A stretch of 64,000 bases of DNA from Amblyomma americanum (lineage: Eukaryota > Arthropoda > Arachnida > Ixodida > Ixodidae). The stretch covers positions 50,507,507 through 50,571,506 of the forward strand of contig NC_135505.1 of NCBI RefSeq assembly GCF_052857255.1, written 5' to 3'. Every line of letters begins with the position of its first letter. The first letter of the stretch is position 1. Positions 33,271 through 46,010 of the stretch are shown here, in pieces. Under the pieces are notes generated by a model. The model worked only from the letters and a program-made list of their open reading frames with translations, was not told where the DNA came from and ran no database searches. The position numbers and the translations under genes were made by a program.

Positions 33271-33933
33271 ATAACCTTGTTAAGTAAATATCATCTCGAA
33301 AATCTTTTTCACCGCAGAACGCAGCTCTCTATTCGAAATACAGGCCCGCATTGCACATATGAAAATAATATCTAGTGAAAGATTTGTGTGGTTATGATCT
33401 TGATCGAACGCATGCGACATTGTTGTGGATATGTCCAACATTCATTTTGTTCCGCTAGCGACAGTCAGCTGTTAACGAAGGACCGACATGAGAAGTGCCC
33501 TTTAAAATGTAATATTATTCTGCCGAAGTTTATAAAAAATTTTCAAACCATGCCTACAGCCTGATCATTCAGGGGCTTGTACCGTAGCCTAATCCGCACT
33601 TAATGTACGGTTTTAAAGAAGTCACAGAGCTCTTGCAACTTGCGTTTTGCTGAGATCATCTAAGCAGCTTTTTACCAGTGGGATGCCTAGGTGCGCGATA
33701 CAATTGGAATTTTATGCTCAAAGTTTTGCTAGTATAAACTTTCATAGGCTCCTACGTTGCGCTGCCACCACTCGGCTCTAAAAGGCCACCTGGAAATTCT
33801 ACACGTCATGTATCCGTGATGGCTATAAAAAGGCTTCCACAGATTATCTAAGCCGGCTGGTACAGTATTGCTTAGGCTTTCCAGTTACCAAGAGCATTCC
33901 CGCTGCAATAATTAAAACGTAATGCAAACGTTT
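33271..33933. other. No recognisable gene
   Basis: Nothing identifiable. Confidence 0.35.
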
Positions 33934-34139
33934 CGCCGCGGTGGCTGAGCAGCTATGGCACTCGGCTGCTTAACCGATAGATGCGGGCTTGATCCCAGCA
34001 GTGGCGGTCGAATTTCGATAGGGACAAAGCTCTAGAGGCTCTTGGTGGTTGAAATTTCCGGAGACCTTCACTACGGCGTCTCTCATAGCCTGAGTCGCTT
34101 TGGGACTTTAACCGCCGATACACCATAAATATAATAAAA
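33934..34139 (+). mobile_element. Ruka-like SINE with internal deletion
   Basis: Begins CGCCGCGGTGGCTGAGCAGC, keeps GGGCTTGATCCCAG at the B box and AGCTCTAGAGGCTC, then jumps directly to TGGTGGTTGAAATTTCCGG. The GTGCGATGTCAGTGCACGTTAAAG block is missing. The tail has GTCGCTTTGGGACTTTAACC. Confidence 0.8.
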
Positions 34140-35719
34140 ACGACGCACGCAAGCTGAAAAATTGCGCCCACTTTATTCAGGTGCAAAATCAAACTTTAAA
34201 TCTTCGCAGAATATTTTTTGTACAAAATTCACCACCTTCGAAAATTGGCGTCTTATTTGTTTACTGCGGTTGAATATATATAAATACACCTAGGGTTTCT
34301 ATACTGTAACTGCGATCAGGAGTAAGCTGTAACAATGCAAAAGCACTAAATGCCCCATTAGCACAAACGCCAGGGTGTGCTGTTCGCCGTCTGTGATACG
34401 ACGCTAGGCGGAACGTCTTCTGACGCGGCAGAACAGGAGCACCATATGTTGCTTGGATATGAGGATCAAGAATTTTGTCTGTCAGCGTCCAACCTGTTGG
34501 AGTGCCTGCATCATTGTTCTCTTCCAACATGTGCAGAGTACTGTACACGGAGCCTTCACTGGGGACACAGTGCAATTAAAGTATAAATGGTATTCGCACT
34601 GTCTTTGCAGTCACTAAGTTCGGCATAGCACAGAAAGTATACGGAACACTAATCTACCCAATTTTTGTTTCCTCAGTAGGGTTATAAAGCAAATAACCCA
34701 TTTTCACTGCGCCCAAATGTATTTGAATGGAGTTGAGTTTACTGCTGGGTTCGGCCTTGTGCCTGCTAATACACAAAAACTAAGGACAAGGGCATGACTC
34801 AATGGGAAGTCGTTTAGGGGTGCCATTTTTTAAGACATCTCTTTATTTTAATAAAACAATAAATATATTCGCATATTTCATCACAGCAGGCTTGCATTTG
34901 GTGCTGTTAAAGTTCCGGCTATATTCAAAAACTTTCCTATTAATTTTCTAAAGCACTGTTACACGCTCGATGTAAGCGGTGAACAAAGATTAAAATATAA
35001 ACTTTGCTCTTTCTCGAAATGTGCATAATAATGCCTTCAGTATTCTTGCCTCACACTTAAATAAGATGTCTAAGAACATTGGAGTTCCTGCGGATAATTG
35101 TAGCGCGGCAGCGATAAATATTTTAATGAAACTCGTGAGTTTCAGGCACATAACTGTGACCAAGGAGATCTGTGTCGCCATGCGCACAATCATAGACTAT
35201 AGCAATCAACTCTTGCTGTCACCACCTTGAGTCCAATGAGATCCTTGAAGTAAGCGTAGAAGACAGGGCACTTCCTTTCGATAAGAGTGGTTTCCGTGCA
35301 AGGAAATAATGTCTTCATGTGAGCCTTAGCTCCAGTTAAGGTTCCAAAGTAGCAAATGTTTCAGCCATTTTGGAGGAGGCTGCAGGAGTAAGGTGGACAG
35401 ATCAGGCAGTATAGAAATACAGGATATGGAACATCGCTGAGCTACCTCCGCATACGTTCTTTACAGAACCTTTTCTGAAAAGGCGATGATGTCTAACAGA
35501 TTCTGTCTCACAATGATCGGGTACTTGGCTTTTCATGGCGCTCGGCTTTAAATTGTCCGGAAACTTTTTCATTGTTTTACTTAGTGAGTAAATTTTGAGC
35601 AATATTTCACAGTCGATGGGTGTCTTGTTTTATTAAAATGAGATTTAAATATTTCTGGTCTCATTTGAGGCAACTTTCACAAAAAATGTTGCGTTTGTAA
35701 CATGAGGAGATTCATGTCC
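34140..35719. other. No recognisable gene
   Basis: Short frames only, AT-rich. Confidence 0.35.
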
Positions 35720-36470
35720 GCCGATATTGAGTTACGATGGAGTTTGATCGGGCCCAGACGAAACCGAAGCTATTGCCAATATCCCACCACAACAGGACCA
35801 GAAGGCAGTCCGCCCCTTTCTAGGATCATGTCCATATTACCGTCGCTTTGTGAAAGATGTCTTCGAATTGCCGAGCCCCTGACGCGTTTGACGAGGACAG
35901 ACATGCCTTTCACGTGGGATGCCTCTCAAGCACAAGCATTCGAAACTCTTCAACGCCGAACGCCGCCTGCAAGGACCTCCAGTTCTGGCTCAATTCGACA
36001 AAAACGCAGATGCGGAGCTTTATACTGACGCAAGCAACGTAGGTCTGGGTGTCGTTCTGTTTCAAATCCACAGCAGTCGAGAACGAGTCATCGCTTACGC
36101 CAGCCGCTCTTTGTCTCACGATGAAGCTACCTACTCGGAAACTGATAAAGAGTGGCTAGCGATAGTGAGGGCGGCGTCGAAATTTCGACCCTACCTTTAT
36201 GGAAAACGTTTTACTGACGGACCCTCAAAGCTCCGTCAGCCCGCCTTGTCAGATAGAGTCTGTGCCTTCAAGAATACGACGTGACAATGGTGTACAAGTC
36301 CGGCTTGATGCACTCGGACGCCGATTGCCTCTCGCGAGCCCCGGCCGAATCCCCAACAGAGGACGGTAACTACTACGACGACATCACCTTAAATGCGATC
36401 AGTGTAACGAGCTTCGCTGAAAAACAATACGCCAACCCGGAACTTCGGCACCTCATTTAGTTTCTTAACG
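35720..36470 (+). pseudogene. RT connection and RNase H of gypsy remnant
   Basis: A frame-broken connection region reads FLGSCPYYRRFVKD near 35,820, then RIAEPLTRLTRTDMPFTWDA. RNase H follows with FDKNADAELYTDASNVGLGV (first catalytic Asp in TDAS), VIAYASRSLSHDEATYSETD, KEWLAIVRAASKFRPYLYGK, a small deletion and frameshift near 36,215, and then EYDVTMVYKSGLMHSDADCL. These are in the standard order. The frameshift removes the DHxxL block. A poly-C run (36473-36488) follows the end of this domain. Confidence 0.8.
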
Positions 36471-36599
36471 ATACCCCCCCCCCCCCCCTCCTACTGTCCC
36501 TAAGGCTTTCAAGCGCTCGGTAGCGTCACTCTGCGTTCGCCATGATGTCCTGGCGAAAAAAATTTCGCCGCAAACAGTCAGCAATACCATATTGTCATA

Positions 36600-37690
36600 C
36601 TGACGAGCCTGCGTGACGAAATCCTTCAAGCGTTACACGATTAACCTTCTTCTGGATTTTTCGTTGTAGCCCGCACGCTTGCAAGGATTAAAGAGAAGTA
36701 TTACTGGCCCCAACTTCAGTGGGACGTTTCACACTCTGTCACAACGTGCCGTAGCTGTCAGCGTCACAAAGTGCCCTCAACAAAATCAGCTGGATTCTTG
36801 AAGCCTATAGCACCACAATCGCGGCCTTTCCAGCAGATCGGGATGGACATGCTGGGCTCACTCCCTGTTTCATATTCGGGGAACAAGTGGGTCATTGTGG
36901 CAACTGACTACCAGTCACGATACGCGGAAACATCATCTCGGCCAAGCGCCACAGCCCTCGACTTGGCAAACTTTTAATCCATCAGATCGTTCTGTGTCAC
37001 GATGCACCGGAGATCCTAATCACCGACGGGGGTACAGCATTCATGGCTGACCTCCTAAAGCAGATTTTACACCACAGTCATACAGGCCACCGAAAGACGA
37101 ATTCCTACCACCCTCAAACGAACGATTTAGCGGAACGCTTAAACAAAACCCTAGATGAAATCCTCTCAATGTATGTCGACGTTAAGCACAGAATTTGGGA
37201 TGAAGTGCTCCCATACGTCACCTTCACATACAATACGGCCATACAGGTAACGACAAACATACCACCATTCCGTCTCGATTACGGCAGCGACTTGACCACG
37301 ATGCTGGACGCCATGTTACCGCATGTGAACGACATCGACCCGAATGCAGATCTTCAAACCTTCCTGCAACTCGCTGAACAGGCTCGTCAGCTGGCCAGAG
37401 TGCGGATTCTCGACCAACAATGCCGAGATGTCCAACGCTGTAACCTCCGACGCCGTGATGCTCGGTACACATCAGGAGACAGTGTGTGGGTCTGATGTCA
37501 AATTTGCCGACGTGTACTTACTGAAAAGCTCCTGTGCAAGTATTTTGGACCCTACTAAGTGATCAGGCCAATTGGAGACCTCAACTCTGAGGTCGTTCCT
37601 GACGGCTTTCAGAAGTCTCGGTGATACCTGCACCCTGAGGTGGTACACGTTTTCCGTCTCAAGCCTTACTACAAGCGATAGCGGTGCAGC
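36600..37690 (+). pseudogene. Integrase of gypsy remnant
   Basis: A degenerate H2C2 region leads to CRSCQRHK. The core gives FQQIGMDMLGSLPVSYSGNK, with the first catalytic Asp, then VIVATDYQSRYAETSS. A stop at 36975 and a frame change precede APEILITDGGTAFMADLLKQ-like sequence with the second Asp. SYHPQTNDLAERLNKTLDEI carries the catalytic Glu, and a 150-codon frame (37043-37495) extends to YTSGDSVWV. The C-terminal region is broken but readable (GDLNSEVVPDGFQ, VHVFRLKPYYKR). All three catalytic residues survive, but the frame breaks disable it. Confidence 0.85.
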
Positions 37691-37951
37691 TGGACTTTTG
37701 TGCACTCATGATGCATCCCTTAGTGAACTTTTTATTAACAGACAGGCTACGCATCGGGACGATGCTTTTTCTTCCCGGCGGGCCACTGACACAGTGCATC
37801 CCGCATGTTCGCTTAGCGCTGGCCTGAAGCACGCGCCACCTAAAAAAGAGGAAGTGGAAGTGACAGCGATTTGGAGCTGTGGTCAAGACGTTCGTTGAAG
37901 CCCGCAGCTGTCTCTTGTGATCAGTGATCTCCGTCATTCACACATGGCAAT

Positions 37952-38008
37952 ATACACTCGGCGGTTGCTGAAAAAAAAACATACACTGAGCGGTTGCTGA
38001 AGAAAAAC
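37952..38008 (+). repeat. Two-unit tandem duplication
   Basis: ATACACTCGGCGGTTGCTG plus an A-run (29 bases) is followed at once by ATACACTGAGCGGTTGCTG plus an A-rich run (28 bases). Confidence 0.7.
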
Positions 38009-38060
38009 AACTTCGGCAATTTGTGAAACGTATTCAGCGCAACCGTTAATAAAGTGACCA

Positions 38061-41000
38061 ATTTAGTCATTCAACACGTATATGAGACGTTTTGTGAGAG
38101 GACCCACGATGTCATTTTTGATGCCAGTCGGCGCGCAACACATTGATCAAAACACAGTTTGCAATTTAAAGATCGTTCTCTTCAGTTTCTCTGAAAGCGT
38201 TTTTGTCGCAAACAATAAGCAGCGGTGTTAAAATTTTAATATGCCGGTCACCTCAAATACAGTGATCCCTTAAAAGGCAATGGAAGAGGCTTTAGAATTA
38301 GATGTACTTCAATCGGTTGAAAATGTAAAATCTGCATGCAGAGCATGCGAAACCAATTTGTGTCAGCATTTCAGACGATAACTTGATAGCCAGCGACAGC
38401 ACACAGGCTATCAGTCTTATCCGGAGCGCGGGGCGTCGTGGCGTGACGGCACAAAGAGGGCACTAACGAGGGCGATCCATTTGTATTGCAGAAACGCTTT
38501 TTTTTTGAACTAAAACATGAAAATCAATGAAGACAATCCCCGCGGAGGCTTTCCTGGCAGCATCCCACGGCGCACAACAAGGAGGAGAAGTGCATGGAAA
38601 TCTTAAATGTCGCCTTTTGTGACATCATCACCAAGCTGCTGCACATTTCTCCGACATTTTGAGGCGAATTTATAATTTTCTATGGCAATTAAGTCAGCAT
38701 TTTACATTCAAACGAAAAAGTCATGGCACATTTTACAACAGTCCTTAGTGTTTCATATCCTTCTATTCTGTGCAATTTAGAATTTTGTTTAGCTTACTTT
38801 TTAGGTACATAAGTAGAATGCTGAAGAGAGTGCCGATGTATTTTGTCACTCTTGTTTCCCCAATGCATTTGATAAGAACACATATTCTGATTTGCTAAGA
38901 TTGATCGCGGAAATGAAGAAGACTTGCGCAGATATGTAAGCAGCACATTCAGCCGTCAATAGCAAAGAAAAAATATATAAGTACATCATCGTAGCATTTA
39001 TTAAGGCGTCACGGCAATTAGAACGCGCTAGACATCTTCAGGCAGTTGCGTTGTCCACCGGTATAGTTCAAGCGATAAAGATGCCACCCGCTGTGATTTC
39101 ACTCCTCTTTGCTGCAGCATTCTTCGCGAAGTCCGAGTAAGCCTGGTACATTTAGGCTGTTTAAATGAGCTTTGCTATACCTTTTTCTTTACCATGAGAA
39201 ACTGCAATCAATGTAACGGAGCAAAACGTAAATTAATATTTAACCTCTCTTAATTTGATACGTAGGCGGGCTACTGGAAGTCAGGGTATTGTAGAATGTT
39301 ATGCACTGAAGCGATCAAGAGATCACCTGATTTCTTGCCTTCTTTCACTGGGAGGGATGGTACAAGGAGCCTTCTCCGAGCGCTGCTTCAGTATGGGCCA
39401 GCTACAGCCATGTTTACCATGGCGACCACACGGATTGTAACGCCCAGGAAGGAAAACGCAGAGGGTAAGCGCCTGGAAGGCTGCACCACATAGACAGTCC
39501 ACAGACTGCCATCATGACGCTACATGAATAAAGCCCGCTTAACGAAACAACCAAGGAGTAGGAGGTGCGGAACCTGCAGCAGCTGTCCCGATGTCAGAGC
39601 CAACCGTGGCGTTACGTCAGTGCGCGCCGCAGCAACATTGCTAAGGCCGGTTCGCAGCAGAAAGAAGAATCTCTCATCCGTCGCCGTGGTCACGATCCTG
39701 CGCTGTCGTCTGTCGTAAAGAAAGGAGACCAACAGTGGTCGAGACCAAATGCTTCCGGTTTATAAATGCTATGTATGAACGCTCACGGTGCAAACGATAG
39801 TTGAAACCAGCAGTCTTTGCTGCTACTGCACATTCTGCGGCCCACTTGTGCAGCACAGGCTGCAGATGGCCTGCTCTCGCTCAATAATGGAGTACTATGA
39901 ACATGAAGTTAAAGATAACGGTGCTCAATTTTTTTATCTTGCGTTTGTGGTCTTTTAAACGGCAAGCCTACTGCTTATAATAATCTTCAGGGTAGCATAA
40001 TTAGATCCCGAAAAGGCGGTGTTGAAATTTCAGCATGCATTCTTTCTCGAGAAGGAACCGCTCTTTATAGCAGATTTATATCTCTCGGCGCTATGTATAT
40101 AACAGAAGTCCTCTCTGCTTTGGTTAGCTCGATGTTAGAGGTCGCACGAAATAACACGTTAAGCCATGTGCCATGCATCAGCTGCGTCTGTTTCACCTTC
40201 CAGAGCTGGAGTGCCGCCGCCACTTAGAGCCGGAGCTGTGGGAGGGTGTACCGCTGCGGTAATTATATTCCAGCAGATGTAATCCTGGATGGCAAATAGC
40301 GAAGGATACATTTTCTTTGTCATAGTGGCGCCGTCTCGGGAGATAATTGTTTTGGCTAGCACTCCTAAACTCTCATTCAGAATGAAAAAAAGTAGACAAA
40401 CCTGTCTTTTTCCGTGCAAGCTAGGCGGACAGCGGGATCATCCTTGTCCCCTCTCCTTGACAGGTCGCAAGGAAAGCAGTCTACATAAAAACTACTCATA
40501 ATATGCTCCAAGGGACCAGACACTTGTGTCAGCTGTGGTTGTTGTCAACCTAAACATGCTTGCGAACATTACGTCACCAAAAACAAATAATTTATCTTTG
40601 AAAATTCGCGCGGAAATAGCAACGAGTTGATGGCTGACTATTTCACCATCCGCGTTTTATGGTTTACGAAAGGCAATACGCATGTGATTATGATTGATGA
40701 AACTCTTCATGCAGTGATATGAAACGAATTCTCTGCGTGCTGCCGTGATCTACATGGCTGTCCTGGTGATTATTTCGATATCCGCACAATGTGTTTTCAT
40801 CTGCTCTATTGCGATATCAGAGTGTGCCGTCCAGACAGCGTTATTGCTAAACATCTAAAGTGAATACAACGTCGCTTAGGCTTCATTGCGTACAGATAAA
40901 CTACTGGTTCCAAGTTCACCGTGAACAACTGTGGTGTATGCACGGCAGCGCGGTAGGGTCGTACGGGAGTGCATACCAGTTCTTTGTTTCAATCCATGAG

Positions 41001-42349
41001 CTGTGCTGTATTACGCCACTTTATACCGATGTGACAGTGACCTTCCTTTTTATTATGGTAAGAAAACAGTCGGCATGTTTACTTCTATTTTCACTTCTCA
41101 CGCTGCGTGGGATCCTTCAGGTTTCTCCTGTGATCATTTCGGCAAAGAGGATAAAAAGCATTCCACGAAGTGAGTCTGAAGTCTGATGTCGTTGGTAAAT
41201 AGATGCCGAGCTATCAACGTCGATAAGCTTCCGCTTATATGAAGTTTGCTTCAAGAGTTATAGGTAGCCTATTCACGGAAACGCCTCTTTGATATCTGCC
41301 TAGTCCCTCGAAATGCTTCTGACGACGAAAGGGTACAGATATATTTTTTTTCGCAGCCACGTTCTTCTTCGCCTGCGAACTTTACCTTGTGTCTGCGGTT
41401 CCAGACAAACCATTTGCTGTGGTCAAAATACTATAACTCTGAATTTAGCCCTTACCCACTGTCAGTCCACTTTCATTCAGTAAGTCAATAATCTCTTCCG
41501 ATGCGATTAAAGGTCGTAGGCAGCATTATTGCCTGGCCATTTCACTTTATTCCAGAGTGCGTTTAAATATTTCAACAGAATGCTTTTAAGTAGGTTTTTG
41601 TGGCCACCGTGTAGACAACGACAGAAAAGACCACACCATCTCTTGTTTCACCAGAGCGCGACCACAGGTCTGTTGAAGCTGCTACTGTTCCGGAACGACG
41701 CTTAACGCTGACATCTATATCTCTTATTAAAAGATCTGCCGGTACCATACCGTGCCTTTTACGACACAACAGTGTTCACAGAAAAATCTTGAGAACTATA
41801 GGCCATGTTCAGAAGAGTAATGAATAGAAGAAAATGAATCTATGGCGACATAACAGGTATCGCAAAGTTCAACGCTATGAGAGTTCTGTGCCGCATTTTT
41901 GAAGCCGACAATGAGAACTGTAAAACTTTAGCGGCCTAGGACTGCTTTTAACAGCGATATGATTTCTTGAATTAGAGGAAAGTCAAGAAAAGAACTTCAG
42001 CATACACTGCAAACTGGCTGGAGGCTCACTTTGCTTATTAGGTAGCGACAAATTTCGCTCCCACCTCATGAAACATATTAAAGAAAATTGACGGCAGCAA
42101 CTAACTTTAGACAAAATGTGGCCAGAGTGGGCCCTAAAATAGAGGAACAGCCAAACGCTTGGTTCTTGTTATTCACTTTTCGTTGCTATATAGTGTTTCT
42201 GGGGCCATAGCAAGGTGTACTAGGCGCACTGCCAACAAAAATAACCGGCCCGTTAGTGAAGATGCCTCTGTTAGACATAGAAAAATGCGCTCGCCTCGCC
42301 GGGGACAAAATGACCGAAAAATGGGTAAGAAACCTTAATGAAGCACCCC
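38061..42349. other. Long stretch without a recognisable gene
   Basis: About 4.3 kb. Frames of up to 108 codons occur (for example 40860-41186) but show no domain. A GC-richer patch near 39,520-39,740 has overlapping frames on both strands and is not recognised. Confidence 0.35.
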
Positions 42350-44740
42350 ATTGACCGATAACAAGTGGCTTTAACAAGTGATGGAAGCAGAATCACCAAC
42401 CAACAGACTAGAAAATGGCAAAACTGCTATTCATCTCGAAACAGGGTCAAGGAAATCAGCGTCACAAACCGGAGGCCCCTCTCCCTCACTTTGGGTACTA
42501 CATAACAGACGGGCAATGCGAGTGACGTTTTTTGGTAAAGTAATTCACGATATACTCTAAGACACCTAGACGAAAACAGTATACTTCCGGACACCATCTT
42601 CGTCTTCAGACCCAAATTCTTCACGTAGGATCCCCTTATCCAACTTGAGGAAGACAGCGTGCTTGTATGAGAGGTTATCAAATCAAGGCCTTCCTTGCAC
42701 TAGATCTCAAAGGTGGTTTTGACAGCAATTCACACGAGGCAATCTTAGACAGTCTTAATTGAACCATGTGCGCAAGCAGAATTTAACTTGGCATAAAATG
42801 CTTCCATAACAAGGAGAAATGCAACTTACCCTAGTAGAGACCAAATCCGATCTCTTAGAGCTTGACAGTCGAGGCATGCTGAAGGTATGATCATCTCGCC
42901 GCTGCTTTCAAAATATCTCTACACGGTCATCAAACTTTGATAGCATTGACGCGAGACATCAAAGGTGTCTTCTACGCAGACGATATCTCAATATTGACAT
43001 CTACAGCATCTGTGTGTTCTATATCGAAGCCACCTTACAGTATGCCGTGGATCAAGTTACCAAATGGCCCAGTCGCTTCGAGCTGAAATGTGGTCCTCAG
43101 CTATGCTCTGAAAATACAGTCAACAGATCACAGGAGACGAAAAAATCAAAATTTTAAGGCTAATCATAAAAAACAAACAAAACAGCTAATATCTAATGAG
43201 AATGGTAAACAGTTCTACAGATCGAGTAGCACGCATAATGAAACAGCAGGGTTCAAAGTACACTACAGGGTCAATTAACAATTTATTGTTCACAAGTAGG
43301 GTCGCATATTTAGTCCTTCAATTGAGCTTAAAGAATAGCTACAAAGAAAAGCTAAACATAATTACTCAGATAGTGTCAGGAAAGCACTAGACCTTAAAAC
43401 CAACAAAAGCACCACTAAACACATGAAAACAGAAGTTCATTACACCCTAGATGAAACTACTGATGGGTAAATCTTGTAGCAAATCTTCATATTATCTCAA
43501 TGTAAAAGCTCATGCCGGGTACTAAAACAGCTTCTCACAGTGCTCACTTGCAGAGTGTCACTGACTCTGATACCGTATAAAACATACCACTAAGGCCGGC
43601 CCCTAGGAACATGCACTCCTAAGTTCCACCGAAACAGAAGATTGGCCACAACAAAACCTATCCGGCAACCGTGAGCGTCCAAAAACAAAAATTGGTGGGG
43701 GTTTAGCTCTGGCTAAACCTGGAGTGACGCGATAGCTACAGCTGGCCGAGTAGAAATTGGTCACGTGACCACCAACGTGATCGGCCACGGCGCCGCCGGC
43801 AGCTGCGCCGCACCACGTGAACAACCACGTGACAGCGTGACATTGTGGCGGCGCGCCACGCTGAAGGCTCGGAATAATACCGTAATGTAGCTGTCGCTAC
43901 AAAATATTGTAGACGCAGCAGGGCCCCTCGAAGTAGTCATGAATGTTGACTGCGCAGACCGTGAGGCAAAACTTCTCAACATAGGCGCTATCAAATCCAC
44001 GAATATCAAACAAACAGAAGATGTAGCGGCATATGCACGAGAAGGGCCCCAGAAATGATCTACATAATTACAGACTTCGAAAAAAACTTGTAAAATTGAT
44101 AGAAGCGGATTTCAAGACAAACATGTGATCAACTTCTATGAAACAGCACAGTACATAAACACGCTCTCGACCGTCAAAGGAACTCAAGTACATTCCTCCC
44201 ACGTAGTAAACAAAGGCGCTCACGCCGCTGACTGTGCATAATTCCCGAAGCACACTGGCGCTCGGAGGACACTACACTGGGCTCACTGAGAGTGTACACA
44301 TCTATTCTCTAGCACCACACATTAGGTACAAGAGGATACACTCTACCGGACCACTCTCTCTTCAGGGAACCAGAAATAACAATATGGGGCTTACGATCGA
44401 ACATATGCGTAAGCGCTGCTAGACAAGCCATTATGCACCCAGAAGACAAAGAATAGCGCTATCTTTTGGGAAAGGACGGCCTGCGATTTCCACATGATAC
44501 GATGTTGGCAAAAAAATACTGAACTGTGAAGGATAACAAACCCGATGCTGGAGGACTGGGACGCAGCGTTGCCTATCTCTGAACCTGAAATCCAACTACG
44601 GCTATTGTGCAGAGCCAAGGTGGCAGCTGAGGCAAAATATCCTTGGACTAAGGAACCGACCAGTCACCATCAACCAACTGACATTTTAGGTCAATGTATT
44701 AAACTGAATTTGTCAGTACTTATGGTAGCACGATGAGGAA
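42350..44740 (+). pseudogene. I-type LINE remnant (RT plus RNase H and C-terminal tail)
   Basis: The RT part shows QIKAFLALDLKGGFDSNSHE near 42,680-42,740 and an intact catalytic VFYADDISILTST, with YADD at 42973-42984. The thumb is poorly preserved. After an inserted CACGTG repeat (43700-43910), VDAAGPLEVVMNVDCADREA and EDVAAYARE resemble the start of a LINE RNase H domain. A degenerate NKGAHAADCA stretch follows. The end reads CDFHMIRCWQKN and MLEDWDAALPISEPEIQLRL, typical of the tail of I-type LINE polyproteins. An RT followed by RNase H and this tail favours the I clade. Many stops and frame shifts show it is dead. The 5' border is estimated. Confidence 0.65.
43700..43910 (+). repeat. CACGTG-rich interspersed repeat, copy B
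   Basis: Begins with the inverted repeat GGTTTAGC-TCTG-GCTAAACC, then GGAGTGACGCGATAGCTACA, several CACGTG palindromes, CGGCCACGGCGCCGCCGGC, and ends ACCGTAATGTAGCTGTCGC and TACAAAA. It matches copy A along its length. It sits between the RT and RNase H parts of a LINE, so it is probably a mobile insertion. Confidence 0.75.
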
Positions 44741-45072
44741 TTCAAAGAAAGAAAATGACGGACACAATTCAGATACAGCACATAACTCAAATTGAAGAGA
44801 ATAAAACCGGTTAGGGAACACCGCACAATTACAACCACCAAGTGGATCGGAAGTCTCTGAGCGAATTCTCTTGCAGAGAGGTTAGGCGAACGCGTAGAAG
44901 AATCCAATCGGAGTGAATACTTTGCTTCTTTGAGCTAGCATTCTTTATTGTGTCCTCTCTGCAAAAGGCCTGATTTGAGCTGCCTTTCCTACTGCAAGCT
45001 TCCTAACACAGTTGCAATACGGCTTAGGTTGAGATGTGTGATAAAAACACGCCTATTTACCCCCTCATGGAA
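44741..45072. other. No recognisable gene
   Basis: Nothing identifiable. Confidence 0.35.
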
Positions 45073-45280
45073 AAGCAGCTACGGTGTTGGTTATGGTGCT
45101 CGCCTGTGGACTCAAAAGAGGCAGGTTTGATCCCGATCGCTGCGGTTGCATTTGGATGGAGGCGAAATGCTACAGGCTTTGAATGTCAGTGTACAACTAC
45201 AGATGTTCGAAATTACACAGAGCCCTGGAAGCCCTGACAGCCTTAGCTGCTTTGCAACACCCCGTAAACCAAACCTCTTA
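45073..45280 (+). mobile_element. Degenerate Ruka-like SINE
   Basis: GTGTTGGTTATGGTGCTCGC and AGGCAGGTTTGATCCCGATC form the head. The body is eroded (AATGTCAGTGTACAACTACAG). The tail reads GCTGCTTTGCAACACCCCGT and AAACCAAACC. Confidence 0.7.
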
Positions 45281-45579
45281 AAAAAAGTGTAAGGTGGCCT
45301 TCGAAATAACTGCACCGCAAAAAAAAAATGAACACAATGAAAGGACAACACAAACGACATGGACAATCGCAGTTTTTTTACCTCTTTTGGAAGACGTGGT
45401 AACATGCCTATTAGAAAAAAACAGCTGTTTTCAAAATCGAGTCCGCACGTACATTCGAGCAAGCATCTCTCCCGCTGTTCTGCCTGCCCTATTTTTGCTA
45501 TGCGGCGGTGGAGTGTGTAGGGTTTACTAGGGGAGATAAATACGTTCTCCCCCATTTAACCGCGGCTGACACAGTTCAA

Positions 45580-46010
45580 AACCTCCAGACCGCACCCCGT
45601 GATCGCGTACGCTACCAAGCGCACGTCGATCACGGCGGGCCTTGCTCTGACGGAACAAGGGAACGATAGACTGGCTGACACAAACAGGCATTTATTGCTA
45701 CAAGAACAATACCGCCAGTTAGCAACAAAATACGCTGAGCAATCGAGGTCGTTCCACTCACCAACAAGGTTACGCGCGGATGTTCGCGCGCGCTAGTGCA
45801 AGTTATACTCCGAGGCTGGACGGTACGAGATACGGGAGCGAGTCTCCCTGTCACTTCCTCGCTCCGCTGTCGAAGAGCGGAGCCACGAGCGACACGTCCG
45901 CTAGGTCGACGATCCCAGCCGAAGAGGCTCATCCTCTCTCCCGCTCACGAGCTCAAGCAGTCTCTCGCGCTGTGACGTTGGCGCCCTCTCTTTTTCGTTA
46001 AGTTAACTAA
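45580..46010 (-). repeat. Possible solo LTR
   Basis: A GC-rich block has an AATAAA on the minus strand (45691-45696) followed by TGCCTGTTTGTGTCAGCCAG. That layout is often seen near LTR ends. No second copy exists in the window to confirm it and the borders are guesses. Frames on both strands here are unremarkable. Confidence 0.2.

Larger units (their letters stand above)
35720..38060 (+). mobile_element. Ty3/gypsy pol remnant (RT end, RNase H, integrase)
   Basis: A plus-strand gypsy element lacks gag, protease and most of RT. What remains is in the normal gypsy order, RT-RNase H-integrase, unlike the element at 12.7-19.2 kb. Coding similarity fades after about 37,900. A possible LTR beyond it was not delimited. 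Confidence 0.8.
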
